Notes: generated from the letters alone by a model not told the origin. A stretch of DNA of 64,000 nucleotides from CAVTYH01 sp963773875 (GCA_963773875.1 CAVZCV010000001.1:1-64000); one strand, 5' to 3'; shown: positions 44,060-54,000, numbered from the stretch's first letter. Numbers and translations are program-made.

Positions 44060-45720
44060 ATGAAGTTGATCATCGTTGGAGGTGTGGCCGGCGGAGCGTC
44101 GGCGGCAGCACGAGCGCGTCGGCTATCTGAGGACGCGCACATTATTCTGGTCGAGCGCGGACCGGATGTATCGTTCGCCAATTGCGGGCTGCCGTATTAT
44201 ATCGGGGAAACGATTACCGACCGGTCGAAGCTGCTCGTCGTAACACCGGAGCGCATGACAACGCGCTACAAACTGGACGTTCGCGTGCGATCGTCGATCG
44301 AGGCAATCGATCGCCAAGCGAAGAGCGTTCGAATTCGGGATCTGGCTTCAGGCAAAGTTTATGACGAATCGTACGACAAACTGATTCTCTCCCCGGGGGC
44401 CGCACCCATCCGGCCACCGCTCGTGGGAATTGACCTACCGGGTATTTTTACGCTGCGTAACCTGGACGATGTGGATCGGATTAAAGCTGCGGTCGATAGT
44501 GGCGTGAAACAAGCGGTGGTCATCGGCGCCGGATTTATCGGTCTGGAACTGGTCGAGAACCTGGTGCGGCGTGGCATTTCGACCACGGTGGTGGAGTTGC
44601 AAGATCAGGTGTTGCCGCCGTTCGATCGCGAGATGACGACTCCCATTGCCGAAGCGCTTCGCGACCACGACGTTCAATTGCTGCTGGGCAATTCGGCGGA
44701 GGGTTTCGAAAAAACGTCCGATGGTTTGCTGGTGCGACTGAAATCCGGCGAACAGTTGCCGGCTCAAGTGGTGATTTTGGGTGTCGGCGTGCGACCGGAA
44801 AATAAATTGGCCGTCGATGCCGGGCTGGCGGTGGGTGCGCGCGGGGGGATTCAGGTCAACGAATATCTGCAAACGAGCGATCCGGATATTTATGCCGTGG
44901 GCGATGCGATTGAAGTGACCGATGTTGTTTCTGGCCAGCCAACGCAAGTTCCACTGGCGGGGCCGGCGAATCGGCAAGGGCGAATTGCGGCCGACAATGT
45001 CTTCGGTCGAAGAGACGCTATCGCGGAACGCAGGGTACAGCGATTGTCGGCGTGTTTGAGTACGCAGCCGCGATGACGGGCGCGTCCGAAAAGATGCTCA
45101 AGCGCAGTGGCCGTAGCTATCGCAAGGTGTATGTGCATCCGAACGATCATGCTGGGTATTATCCTGGCGCCCAGCCGATGACGCTGAAGCTGCTCTTCGA
45201 TCCCGACAATGGCCGCATTTTGGGCGGGCAAGCGGTGGGCAAGGCTGGTGTCGATAAGCGCATTGATGTGCTCGCCGTCGCCATTCAAGCCGGCATGACG
45301 GTTTACGATTTGGAGGAAATGGAACTGGCTTACGCGCCGCAATTTGGCTCGGCGAAAGATCCGATCAACATGGCGGGCTTTGTGGCCGCAGGATTGTTAC
45401 GCGACGAACATCCGCAAATGGATGTGGAATCGGTGCTCGCATTGGCGCCTGTTGAGCGGCCTTTTTTACTGGATGCACGGACTGCCTCCGAATTTGCCGC
45501 AGGACACATTCCCGGAGCGGTGAATATTCCGCTCGATGAACTGCGGGACCGAATGGCGGAATTGCCCCGCGACCGGTTGATCGCCGCCTATTGCCAGGTT
45601 GGCCAGCGGGGATACTTGGCGACGCGACTTCTGCGGCAGGCTGGCTTCGAAGTGGTCAATTTGGGCGGCGGTTACAAGACTTATCAACTGTTGAGCCCGG
45701 GCCCGGCGAAAGTCGGTTGA
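44060..45720 (+). CDS. CoA-disulfide reductase fused to rhodanese (one frameshift)
   Basis: The N-terminus has the FAD motif IIVGGVAGGASAAARARR, then SFANCGLPYYIG with the single redox Cys42, and the NAD motif VIGAGFIGLELVENL. A base is missing at about 45018; the next frame continues YRGTQGTAIVGVFEYAAAM through the dimerisation domain. The C-terminus is a rhodanese: LDARTASEFAAGHIPGAVNI and AAYCQVGQRGYLATRLL. Restored length is about 553 residues. Such CoADR-RHD enzymes reduce CoA disulfides, CoA persulfide and polysulfide with NAD(P)H. Last gene of the arsR operon, 18 bases after the rhodanese. Confidence 0.88.
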
Positions 45721-45783
45721 CAAAATTCTTCAAGCTTGAAGTCGTTCCTATGCGTTGTGCGAAATTGTGACTTACGTTTGAGC

Positions 45784-46296
45784 ATGGGAGCGCTGTTTGA
45801 ATTTGTGACCGACCTTGAGTCGGGGGCGGAAACGCTCGAGCGCCGGCGCTATGGCGTGATTGAAATCTGCAGCGGCCGGCTGGTCGCAGTGCATTTACGG
45901 CCGTGGCCCAAGTTCGCTTCGCTCGTCGGCGTTGTCTTTGGCCAGTGGTATCATCGGCACATGCCAGGAGATCGGCTGTGGCTGTATTACAATCAGCCGG
46001 CGCGGTATCCGAATTTCTTGGCGCTGAAGTTTGCCGTTTCGGCTCGCGGGACGACATGGGCCACGGCCCTTCGCGCGCTAAAAACTTTGGACCAGATTGC
46101 TTGCATCAAGCGCTCCGATGCGCTGCTCTGCGATGCGGCGAACTTTCGGCTTTCACCGCGGCTGCTAGCAAGAGAAGGCTGGGAGCCGCACGCCACGAGC
46201 CGCTGGCATCGGAATTACATCAAGCGGTTTTACGGCAGCTATCCACGATTGTGGTCGCCGCAGCCGGCAGATGAGTCGCTGGCGATGACGGCTTGA
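45784..46296 (+). CDS. Conserved hypothetical protein
   Basis: 170 residues from ATG 45784. I recognise no named domain. It is rich in Arg, Trp and Tyr: LVAVHLRPWPKFASLVGVVF, then FGQWYHRHMPGDRLWLYYNQ. The second half (SDALLCDAANFRLSPRLLAR, then WEPHATSRWHRNYIKRFYGS) reads like a nucleic-acid- or carbohydrate-related soluble protein, but no function should be assigned. It follows the CoADR gene by 63 bases and may be read through from it. Confidence 0.7.
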   Translation: MGALFEFVTDLESGAETLERRRYGVIEICSGRLVAVHLRPWPKFASLVGVVFGQWYHRHMPGDRLWLYYNQPARYPNFLALKFAVSARGTTWATALRALKTLDQIACIKRSDALLCDAANFRLSPRLLAREGWEPHATSRWHRNYIKRFYGSYPRLWSPQPADESLAMTA

Positions 46297-46493
46297 TGGA
46301 TGAAGGGGTGAGCGGGTGAAGGGGTGACAGCATCCCTCATTGCGACGAAACCGATTGACATTGCGACGGCGGCACACTGCCGCTACCATCCCGCCCGATT
46401 GTTTCCGCGGCGCGAGTCCTTTCGCGGTGAATCGTGCCGTCTCGTCGTTACGATTTCTCATCTCATCGGTTGGTTTCAGCGAAGGAGAGCGCC

Positions 46494-47318
46494 ATGCCGG
46501 GCGCCTATTGCCGGCGAATTTCGATTGCGCTTTTGGCACTGGCCGTCGCCGGGTGTCAGCAGAACCCCGGCGCGCCCACAACCGCCGCGCCGCCGTTCCA
46601 ACAAGAACAAATGGCGATGATGCAGCGGCAGCAGGAACTTGCCAGCCGCACCAGCACGCTCGATTTGGATAATCAGGAATTGCAGGTCAAGCTCGCACAG
46701 TCGCAGCAGCAAACGCATCTGCTGCAGGATCAGATTGCGGTCACGCGTGAGCAGCTCAACAGCACGACGCAGCTGTTGACGCAGGCGCGAGAGTCGCAGC
46801 AATCGGCACAGCAACAGGCTGAGGCGCTGGCGGCGTCGGCCCATCGGCGTAGCGCGGCGATGATTAGCGCGAACAACAGCCTCGAGAAAAGTTTGCCGGT
46901 CATCAATCTGCCGGGCGTCGAAGTGCGGCAAGATGGCGACGTGGTGCGAATTGAATTGCCGACCGATCGGCTGTTCAATCCTGGCACGGCACAATTGCGT
47001 CAGGATGCGACGCCGATGCTCGACACCGTGGCTGCGGAGGTGCAACGGGCGTATCCAAATCAGATTATCGGCATCGAAGGGCACACCGATTCCGACCCGC
47101 CGCAACAGGGCACATGGCTTTCGAACCATCAGCTTTCCACGGCACGGGCCGGCGCCGTGCTCGACTATTTGACGGGCCGACGCAACATGCGTCCGCAACA
47201 GCTGTTTGTCGTCGGCCACGGCGGCAACCATCCGGTCGTTTCGAACGCCACCCCGCAAGGCAAGGCGCGCAATCGGCGCGTGGAGTTGGTGGTGTATCCG
47301 GAGACGTGGAATAAGTGA
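46494..47318 (+). CDS. OmpA-family lipoprotein with coiled coil
   Basis: 274 residues; AAGGAGAG precedes ATG 46494. Signal peptide with lipobox LAVAGC, so the mature protein is probably lipidated at Cys. Residues 40-120 are a Gln-rich coiled coil (LDNQELQVKLAQSQQQTHLL). The C-terminal OmpA-like domain has RLFNPGTAQLRQDATPMLDT, IGIEGHTDSDPPQQ and ARAGAVLDYL, with GKARNRRVELVV binding peptidoglycan. Expected to tie the outer membrane to the wall, like Pal. No tol genes are adjacent. Confidence 0.88.
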   Translation: MPGAYCRRISIALLALAVAGCQQNPGAPTTAAPPFQQEQMAMMQRQQELASRTSTLDLDNQELQVKLAQSQQQTHLLQDQIAVTREQLNSTTQLLTQARESQQSAQQQAEALAASAHRRSAAMISANNSLEKSLPVINLPGVEVRQDGDVVRIELPTDRLFNPGTAQLRQDATPMLDTVAAEVQRAYPNQIIGIEGHTDSDPPQQGTWLSNHQLSTARAGAVLDYLTGRRNMRPQQLFVVGHGGNHPVVSNATPQGKARNRRVELVVYPETWNK

Positions 47319-47320
47319 AT

Positions 47321-47492
47321 TGTCAGTTGTCCTTGGTCAGTTGCCCGCTGCAACCGGAAAAGCCCCTGCTCTTTAGCTTTCTGCTCGACTAAGATGCAGT
47401 CGAGCGAACCAATCTGCATTTAGTGATGTCGAAATCGCTGCTGGATGCGGATTTGCTGAATGCAACTGGCAACGGACTACTGACCACTGACA
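47321..47492. repeat. GTCAGTTGTCC word-type inverted repeat, ompA-hisH
   Basis: The left arm 47321-47345 starts TGTCAGTTGTCCTTGGTCAG. The right arm 47468-47492 reads GGCAACGGACTACTGACCAC onward, its approximate reverse complement. It ends 7 bases before the hisH ATG. A related word stretch lies just before the atpD start (55477-55504). Confidence 0.75.
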
Positions 47493-47499
47493 TTTCACA

Positions 47500-48150
47500 A
47501 TGATCGCCATTATCGATTACCAAATGGGCAACCTCCGCAGCGTCCAAAAAGCTCTGGAGCGGGTGGGGCAGCAGGCGATCATCACTAGCGATGCGGCGGA
47601 AATTGCGTCTGCTGACAAGGTGATTCTGCCGGGCGTCGGCGCGTTTGAAGACGCCATCGCGGAACTGCGTCGCCGCGATTTGGTCGGGCCGATCAAAGAC
47701 GCCGTCGCCACCGACAAACCGTTTTTGGGAATTTGCCTCGGTCTGCAACTCTTGTTCGACGTGGGTTACGAAAACGGTGTGCACGAAGGGCTTGGCATTT
47801 TGCCCGGCGAGTGCGTGCGGTTTGAATTGCCGCCGGAGTTCAAAGTTCCGCACATGGGCTGGAATGCTTTGAAAATTCTCCGCCGGCCACCAATGCTGGA
47901 AGGCATTGCCGACGGCACGCACGTATATTTCGTGCACTCATACTATGTGAAGCCGCGCGATGAAAGCGTCATCGCCACCACAACCGACTACGGCGGCCCG
48001 TTCTGCTCCATGATTTGGCGCGGCAACCTCTTCGCCACGCAGTTCCATCCCGAAAAGAGCCAGGCGGATGGGCTGAAGCTGCTGCGAAATTTTGCGAGAA
48101 CTTCCGGTCGATGCGTGCCGCTAGGCTGCGGACGCGGGAGCTCTGAATGA
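47500..48150 (+). CDS. hisH: Imidazole glycerol phosphate synthase subunit HisH
   Basis: 216 residues, a class I glutamine amidotransferase. The nucleophile Cys is in LGICLGLQLLF and the His/Glu in ATQFHPEKSQADGLKLL. VILPGVGAFEDAI gives the oxyanion region. It supplies ammonia to HisF. The last 15 residues (from RTSGRCVPLG) go beyond the usual end and run up to the AATGACGAA repeat, so the original stop may have been displaced. hisF is not in the window; hisA follows. Confidence 0.93.
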   Translation: MIAIIDYQMGNLRSVQKALERVGQQAIITSDAAEIASADKVILPGVGAFEDAIAELRRRDLVGPIKDAVATDKPFLGICLGLQLLFDVGYENGVHEGLGILPGECVRFELPPEFKVPHMGWNALKILRRPPMLEGIADGTHVYFVHSYYVKPRDESVIATTTDYGGPFCSMIWRGNLFATQFHPEKSQADGLKLLRNFARTSGRCVPLGCGRGSSE

Positions 48151-48289
48151 CGAATGACGAAATTCGAATGACGAATGAAATTTCAATGACGAAATTCCAA
48201 AGACAGGTTTGATGCCGGGCATTTCGTCATTCGGAATTGGAATTTGGAGCTTCCTTCGTCGTTCGGATTTCGTCATTCGACATTTTGGA
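48145..48289. repeat. AATGACGAA inverted-repeat element, hisH-hisA
   Basis: The left arm from 48145 (AATGACGAATGACGAAATTC) and the right arm 48220-48289 (containing ATTTCGTCATTCGGAATTGG and TTCGGATTTCGTCATTCGAC) form a long imperfect hairpin. It begins inside the last codons of hisH and shares the AATTTGGAGCTT block with the atpD-atpC element. Confidence 0.8.
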
Positions 48290-48418
48290 AAACGGGATCT
48301 GGGCTCCGCGAGTCCGCACCGCTCTTTTGCCGGCTACTTGAAACAGCTGCTCCCCTGTGGCATATTTCGGGTTTCTGTATCCGCCAGTCAGGTGCACGCA
48401 GGGGGAGCCGTTTCGCCC

Positions 48419-49153
48419 ATGCAGATTTGGCCTGCTATCGATTTGCGGGGCGGCAAATGTGTCCGCCTCGAGCAAGGCGATTACAACCGCGAGACGGTCT
48501 TTGCCGACGATCCAGCGGCCGCGGCTGTGAAATTGGTTGAGTCCGGCGCAGAATGCCTGCACCTAGTGGATTTGGACGGCGCGCGGGAAGGCAAACCCGT
48601 CAATCTGGACGCCATTCGGGCCATTGTTTCGGCCGTCGAAGTGCCCTGCGAGCTTGGCGGCGGCATCCGCGATGAAGCGACAATCCGCATGCTGATCGAC
48701 GATGTCGGCCTTTCACGGTTGGTCATCGGCACCAAAGCGCTGCGCGACCCGCAGTGGTTTCATATGATGGTCGAGCAGTATGCCGGCACACTGGCACTGG
48801 GAATTGATGCCCGCAACGGCATGGTCGCGACCGACGGCTGGCTGCAGACCAGCACCACGCCGGCAATTGAGCTGGTTAAGCAATTCGAAGGTCAACAGAT
48901 TGCGGCGATTATTTACACCGATATTTCCCGCGACGGAATGTTGGAGGGGCCCAATTTGGAAGCGATGCAGGCCATGCGTGCCGCCACGGAGTTGCCTGTG
49001 ATTGCTTCCGGCGGCGTTACGACAGCGGCCGATGTGGCGGCGCTCGCGAAAATCGGCATGGCGGGCTGCATCATTGGCCGGGCATTGTACGAGGGAAGGT
49101 TAACGCTTCAGGATGCGCTGGCGGCAGGTGGAAAGCAGGGTCTAAAAGTGTAA
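48419..49153 (+). CDS. hisA: Phosphoribosylformimino-AICAR phosphate isomerase HisA
   Basis: 244 residues from ATG 48419. It has IWPAIDLRGGKCVRLEQGDY with Asp8, CELGGGIRD, ALGIDARNGMVATDGW with the second catalytic Asp, IIYTDISRDGMLEGPN and VIASGGVTTAADV. This (beta/alpha)8 enzyme opens the ribose of ProFAR in histidine synthesis. The open frame runs upstream through the repeat, but MQIWPAID is the family start. Confidence 0.94.
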   Translation: MQIWPAIDLRGGKCVRLEQGDYNRETVFADDPAAAAVKLVESGAECLHLVDLDGAREGKPVNLDAIRAIVSAVEVPCELGGGIRDEATIRMLIDDVGLSRLVIGTKALRDPQWFHMMVEQYAGTLALGIDARNGMVATDGWLQTSTTPAIELVKQFEGQQIAAIIYTDISRDGMLEGPNLEAMQAMRAATELPVIASGGVTTAADVAALAKIGMAGCIIGRALYEGRLTLQDALAAGGKQGLKV

Positions 49154-49226
49154 AAGTCGAACAGTCCAAAAGTGCGAGCCCGAGCCAACGGCTTACTTTT
49201 CGACCCTTCGACTTTTCGACTTTTCA
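49143..49226. repeat. AAAAGTCGAA word-type inverted repeat, hisA-EF-G
   Basis: The left arm (CTAAAAGTGTAAAAGTCGAA) begins inside the hisA 3' end. The right arm at 49196-49226 (ACTTTTCGACCCTTCGACTT then TTCGACTTTT) is built from the inverse word. It ends 34 bases before the EF-G start. Confidence 0.75.
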
Positions 49227-49259
49227 GACCACATCGCTCCACACACCCTTTCTCCGCCC

Positions 49260-51365
49260 ATGTCGAAACACAACTTCCAAGACATCCGCAACATTGCGTT
49301 TTGCGGCCACGGTGCGTCTGGCAAGACGACCTTGGTCGATAAAATCCTCAATATCCACTGGCGCCGTGACCCGACCGGCCAGCGTCGACGATGGCACCAG
49401 CGTTTGCGATTTCGACGAAGAAGAAAAGCACCACAAGCGTTCGCTGGAGGCGGCGCTCGTGCACTTTGAACACGCCGGCAAGCGTTTCAATGTGATCGAC
49501 ACCCCGGGCTATCCCGATTTCATCGGCCAGGCGATTGGGGCCTTTCGTGCTGTGGAAACGGCACTGATCGCGGTCAACGCCCACTCAGGCATCGAAGTCA
49601 ACACGCGGCGCGTGTTTCAAGAGGCAGGAAAAGCGGGCCTTGCGCGGATGATTGCCATCACGAAGATGGACACAGAGAACATCGATTTCCCCAAACTGCT
49701 CGCCAGCATTCAGGAAATGTGGGGCAAAGGTTGCGTGCCACTCAACGTGCCAATTGGCTCGGGACACGATTTCAAAGGCGTGGTTAGTACGCTGAAGCCC
49801 CCGGCCGATTCCAAAGGGGCGCTGGTCGATGTGAACTCGCTCAATCAGGCCCTGATTGAAACCATCGTCGAAAACGACGAAGAGGTGCTGGCCCGATATT
49901 TCGAAGGGACGCCGCCGACGGAAGCGGAAACTGCGCGGCTCATCGCCCAGAGCATTGCCAATGGCAGTCTGATTCCGATTGTGTGCGTCGCAGGGAAAGC
50001 TGGAACCGGCCTCAAAGAGTTGCTCGATGTGCTGGCGATTTGCGCAGCTTTCGCCCGACAAAATCACCCGGAAGGCGACGAATGAAAAAGGCGAAGAGGT
50101 GGAAATCAAGTGCGATCCCGCCGGCCCGCTCGTGCCGCAGGTTTATCGCACGCGCATCGATCCGTTCGTGCAGAAGCTGAGCTTCATTCGCATTTACAGC
50201 GGCACCATTAAGAAAGACGAAAGCGTGCATGTGTCGGGCGTCAAGAAGAACATAAAAATCGGCCCGCTGTTCGAAGTGCAGGGGGGTGAAACAAAGCCGC
50301 TGGAATCGGCCTCCGCCGGCGATATTGCAGCCATCGCCAAAACGGAAGATTTACACACTGGCACGACGCTGGGCACGTTCGTCATGCCGCCGCTCAAATA
50401 TCCCACTCCCATGGTTGGCCTGGCCGCCATGCCCAAAGCCCGCGGCGATGAGGCCAAGCTTTCACGGCGCATTGCACAAAATTGTGGAAGAAGATCCGAC
50501 GTTCCGCGTCGATCGCGATTCACAGACGAAAGAACTCGTGATGACCGGAATGAGCGAACTGCACCTGACGATCTTGCGCGAACGGCTCAAGCGGCGCGAT
50601 AAAGTGGAGGTCGATGTAAAAGAGCCGAAAATTCCCTACCGCGAAACCGTGCAGCACAAGGCCGAAGGCAGTTATCGGCACAAAAAGCAATCGGGCGGCC
50701 GCGGCCAATTTGGCGAAGTGCACATTCGCATGTTTCCGCTGCCCAAAGACATCAAGCCGGCCGAGTATTGCACCAAAGAGCACTTTCCCCACATGCGGGA
50801 ATTTCACTACGACGAGAAGCACAATTTTTTATGGGTCGATTCGATCGTCGGCGGAACCATTCCGAACAACTTTTTGCCGGCGGTGGAAAAGGGATTCATG
50901 GAGCGGCTCGATCGCGGGGTGATCGCCGGCTATCAGGTGCAGAACGTGGGAGTGGAAGTGCACTTCGGCAAATATCACGATGTCGACAGCTCGGAAGCCG
51001 CGTTCAAAACGGCCGGCTCGATGGCTTTCCGCAACGTGTTTCAGGAAGCAAAGCCGGCGCTCTTGGAACCAATTGTCACGCTGCACGTGACCGTGCCGGG
51101 GGGGAAAGTCGGCGATATCAACAGCGATATGTCGGGCCGCCGTGGCCGCGTGCTCGGCCTGGAGTCGGCCGGCGGCGATTTGCAAACCGTCACAGCTCTG
51201 GTGCCGCTGGCGGAAGTCACCACGTACGCTCGAAATCTCTCCAGCATCACGGGAGGGCAGGGCAGCTACACCATGGAGTTCAGCCACTACGACGTGGTTC
51301 CGGGCAACGTGCAAAAGACAATCATTGAAAAGGCCGTCATGGCGAAAGAGGAAGAGGAAGAGTGA
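49260..51365 (+). CDS. Elongation factor G paralogue (three frameshifts)
   Basis: It starts MSKHNFQDIRNIAFCGHGAS with G1 loop GHGASGKT (16-23), where canonical EF-G has GHIDAGKT. G3 is DTPGYPDF and G4 is ITKMD instead of NKMD. These features and the truncated switch region resemble EF-G2-type proteins rather than the main translocase. Extra bases near 49355, 50042 and 50465 break the frame; restoring them joins LNITGAVTRPASVDDGTSVC, CAQLSPDKITRKATN and LSGALHKIVEEDPTFRVDRD. Restored length is about 701 residues, covering domains I-V to EKAVMAKEEEEE. Probable role in recycling or stress translation. Confidence 0.87.
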
Positions 51366-51816
51366 CTTTCATCAACCCGTTTGCCGTTGGCCGCTTACCG
51401 TGTCGAACTCCTGGTTACCTAGCGCTAAAATCTCTCATCTATGTGTGGGCCTGCCGCCGACTAACATCAGAGGACGGTTGATTTTGCCGTCTTTGAGGCC
51501 TACGATGATCCGGTCGAGGGCCTGCGCCGACCCGCAAAGTTAACGCTATTTCGCCTGTTTTCCTTCCAGTCGACGATGACACGCTGCATTTTCGCCAATT
51601 CGACCTTGTGCGTGGACTGTTGTCGGATCTAACTCCCCGGACGCGCTGCAAGCTTGCGCGGGTCCGTTTTCCTGGTTCGCAATGGGGCGAATGTTTGACT
51701 TGTAACAATGCGCGTTTGAAGCCGCTTAATCGCTTGGAGCAGCATCGCAGTTTCCCCCGGCGAGTCGCCGAGGGCTGAATGCAGAATCCCGAACTCTGAA
51801 CCCCGACACCTCTGCA
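51366..51816. other. Gene-free stretch with possible coding relic
   Basis: No convincing gene. Minus-strand frames between 51430 and 51610 read AKMQRVIVDWKENRR and, one frame over, QALDRIIVGLKDGKINRPLM, which look protein-like and may be the broken tail of an unrecognised gene. Nothing else stands out before the serine acetyltransferase. Confidence 0.3.
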
Positions 51817-52776
51817 ATGGCCACCGACTTACGTCTTAAAGACCAACTGCCCGAGCTGACCAAAAAGATTGTGCAGACCTACAGCGAGGTCGGCAGCATC
51901 AATCATTTGGGCCATTGCCCGCTGCCGAACTACGACGCGGTGGTTTCGTGCTGCGAGGATCTCAAGGAACTTATCTATCCAGGCTTCCGCCGGCGCGAAG
52001 GCCTGCACATGGGCAACGTGCTCTATCATGTGGGAGATTTAATTGAATCGCTCCACGACAAGCTCACCGTGCAAATTGGCCGCGCCCTGCGGCACGACGC
52101 TGGCGCAAGCGAAACTTGCACCGAAGACGCCGATTTCGAAGCGTTGGGCCAGGTGAAAGCCGTCCAGTTTCTGGAACAGATTCCAGAGATTCGCCGCTTG
52201 CTGGCCCTGGATGTTCAAGCAGCTTTCGATGGCGACCCCGCGGTGCGAACGGTCGATGAAGTGATTTTCTGCTACCCAGGGCTGGAAGCGGTGACCATTT
52301 ATCGCCTCGCCCATGTTTTGCACGGATTAAACGTCCCGTTTATTCCGCGCATGATGACCGAATGGGCCCATTCGAAAACCGGCATCGATATTCATCCGGG
52401 CGCCACCATCGGCGAGTACTTTTTCATCGATCACGGCACGGGTGTGGTAATTGGCGAGACGACCGAGATTGGCAACCACGTCAAAATTTACCAAGGCGTC
52501 ACACTCGGGGCTTTAAGTTTCCCAACCGATGGCGATGGCAACTTGCTGCGGGGCCACAAACGCCATCCAACCATTGAAGATCGCGTTGTAATTTACGCCA
52601 GCGCCACGATCCTGGGCGGACGAACGGTTATCGGTCACGATTCCGTAGTCGGTTCCAGCGTGTGGCTTACCAAGAGTGTCGAGCCGCATACCACAGTTGT
52701 GCTGGAAGCGCCCCGGTTGCGGATGAAGAGCGAAGGGCTTGGGGAACTTGAACCGGCGCTGAACTACGTGATTTGA
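51817..52776 (+). CDS. cysE: Serine O-acetyltransferase
   Basis: 319 residues. The C-terminal left-handed beta-helix has GIDIHPGATIGEYFFIDHGT, VVIGETTEIGNHVKIYQGVT, HKRHPTIEDRVVIYASATIL and GHDSVVGSSVWLTKSV; the catalytic His is in FIDHGTG. The long N-terminal helical domain (MATDLRLKDQLPELTKKIVQ) is as in EpsC-type enzymes. It acetylates serine for cysteine synthesis, linking with the sulfur operon at 43135-45720. A terminator follows. Confidence 0.93.
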   Translation: MATDLRLKDQLPELTKKIVQTYSEVGSINHLGHCPLPNYDAVVSCCEDLKELIYPGFRRREGLHMGNVLYHVGDLIESLHDKLTVQIGRALRHDAGASETCTEDADFEALGQVKAVQFLEQIPEIRRLLALDVQAAFDGDPAVRTVDEVIFCYPGLEAVTIYRLAHVLHGLNVPFIPRMMTEWAHSKTGIDIHPGATIGEYFFIDHGTGVVIGETTEIGNHVKIYQGVTLGALSFPTDGDGNLLRGHKRHPTIEDRVVIYASATILGGRTVIGHDSVVGSSVWLTKSVEPHTTVVLEAPRLRMKSEGLGELEPALNYVI

Positions 52777-52811
52777 CAGCGGCGGTCGATGATTGGCACC
52801 TAACAAGCATG

Positions 52812-52870
52812 CAAGCCCAGGGGTCGCGGGCATCGTTGCCGCAATAGTCCCTGGGCTTGTCGTTTTGACC
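52812..52870 (+). terminator. Terminator-like hairpin after cysE
   Basis: CAAGCCCAGGG (52812-52822) and CCCTGGGCTTG (52849-52859) form an 11-bp perfect stem with a 26-base loop, followed by TCGTTTTG. The T tract is poor. Confidence 0.65.
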
Positions 52871-52872
52871 CG

Positions 52873-53139
52873 CTATCTGTTACCCATCCGCTCCACCAAC
52901 CGCGCGAACTCTGCTTCTAAATCGGCCTTAAGACGAGCGAAATCTGCCGAAACGCACGCCGGCCCGCAATCGTCCATTTCGTCGGGCGAATCAAGTTCAG
53001 CCTGCCATCGACTGGGCACGACATTCAGGAGCCGTCCGGATCGGTTTGACGGCGCCCCGCTCGCGAGCCTGCGGAACATTCCAGAAGCATCGGCGGCTTC
53101 GGTCTCAATCAGTCCGACGACGCTCGTGGTCAAAATCAT
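52873..53139 (-). CDS. Possible small hypothetical protein
   Basis: 88 residues, MILTTSVVGLIETEAADASG to LEAEFARLVERMGNR, with no known domain; the C-terminus could be a short coiled coil. It lies in the otherwise empty 52777-53398 region, opposite to cysE. No ribosome site is clear. It may be chance; the remaining 53140-53398 shows nothing. Confidence 0.35.
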   Translation of the reverse strand: MILTTSVVGLIETEAADASGMFRRLASGAPSNRSGRLLNVVPSRWQAELDSPDEMDDCGPACVSADFARLKADLEAEFARLVERMGNR

Positions 53140-53398
53140 CTTTCGCCGTGTGATTTTTTAGGCAGCCGCTGCTGGACCAGCAACCGCCAGTCCGGCTATT
53201 GTTTGATTCGGCAGCGTGCTCTGCCTCGCGTAAGCCGGCGCAGAATGCCGTGCGCGGAATTCCATCGACATTAATCGATTGCATTCCACTTCGTCGGTTT
53301 ATGAAGGTGACGACAGGGTGCTGAGCACAGCCCAACAACAATCGCGACTAGCGGCCGAGCTTGGTCGGCACTTGCGCGGCCCGTGAAGTTGGCTAATC

Positions 53399-53848
53399 TT
53401 ACCCGGCCACCGCACCGTGCTCAGCGATCCGCAGCTGCGCCCGGGCTTGCTGCTCCAATCGCTCGCGAATGGCCAATAGTTCCGGCGAGTTGGCTTTGCG
53501 GCCTCGCGCGGCGGCCAGATGCTCGCGGGCAACCGCAGCGTCCAGTTTTTCGGCCGCAACCGCTCTGGCAGTAAGCACCGACACCACGTTATTGGCAACT
53601 TGCACGAAACCGCCGTCGATATAGAACTTGCGCACCGTGTCGCCTTCGTTGATCCGCAGCTCGCCGTAGCCGAGCCGGCCAATGAACGGACTATGACCCG
53701 GCGCGACGCCCAACTCGCCGTCATAAAGCGGCAATGCCACGAACTGAGCCGGCGATTGAAATGCCGTCGCCTCGGGTGTGACGACGACGCACTCCAAGAT
53801 CGCAATCGGGCTAGTCACGTCAACGCCTGCTGCAAAGGAATCGGCCAT
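53399..53848 (-). CDS. atpC: ATP synthase F1 subunit epsilon
   Basis: 149 residues from ATG 53848 (MADSFAAGVDVTSPIAILEC). The beta-sandwich has VVVTPEATAFQSPAQFVALP, GELGVAPGHSPFIGRLGYGE and FYIDGGFVQVANNVVSVLTA, followed by the two-helix tail. It is the central-stalk subunit that couples rotation and inhibits hydrolysis. Last gene of the atp operon. Confidence 0.92.
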   Translation of the reverse strand: MADSFAAGVDVTSPIAILECVVVTPEATAFQSPAQFVALPLYDGELGVAPGHSPFIGRLGYGELRINEGDTVRKFYIDGGFVQVANNVVSVLTARAVAAEKLDAAVAREHLAAARGRKANSPELLAIRERLEQQARAQLRIAEHGAVAG

Positions 53849-53859
53849 AAAATTCAATT

Positions 53860-54000
53860 CCGAATGACGAAATTCGAATGACGAATGAAGTTCCAAGCTC
53901 CAAACTCAAAACAATGTAAAGCAGACCGCAACTAGCAGTGGCATCCGAATTTAGAATTTGGAGCTTAAATTCGTCATTCGAATTTCGTCATTCGTCATTT
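53860..54000. repeat. AATGACGAA inverted-repeat element, atpD-atpC
   Basis: On the coding strand the atpD stop AAA-TGA is itself the start of AATGACGAATGACGAAATTC. The opposite arm (53860-53900) is its inverse and ends about 12 bases before the atpC ATG. Each arm also carries an AGCTCCAAA/TTTGGAGCT block, giving about 50-base arms. Confidence 0.85.
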
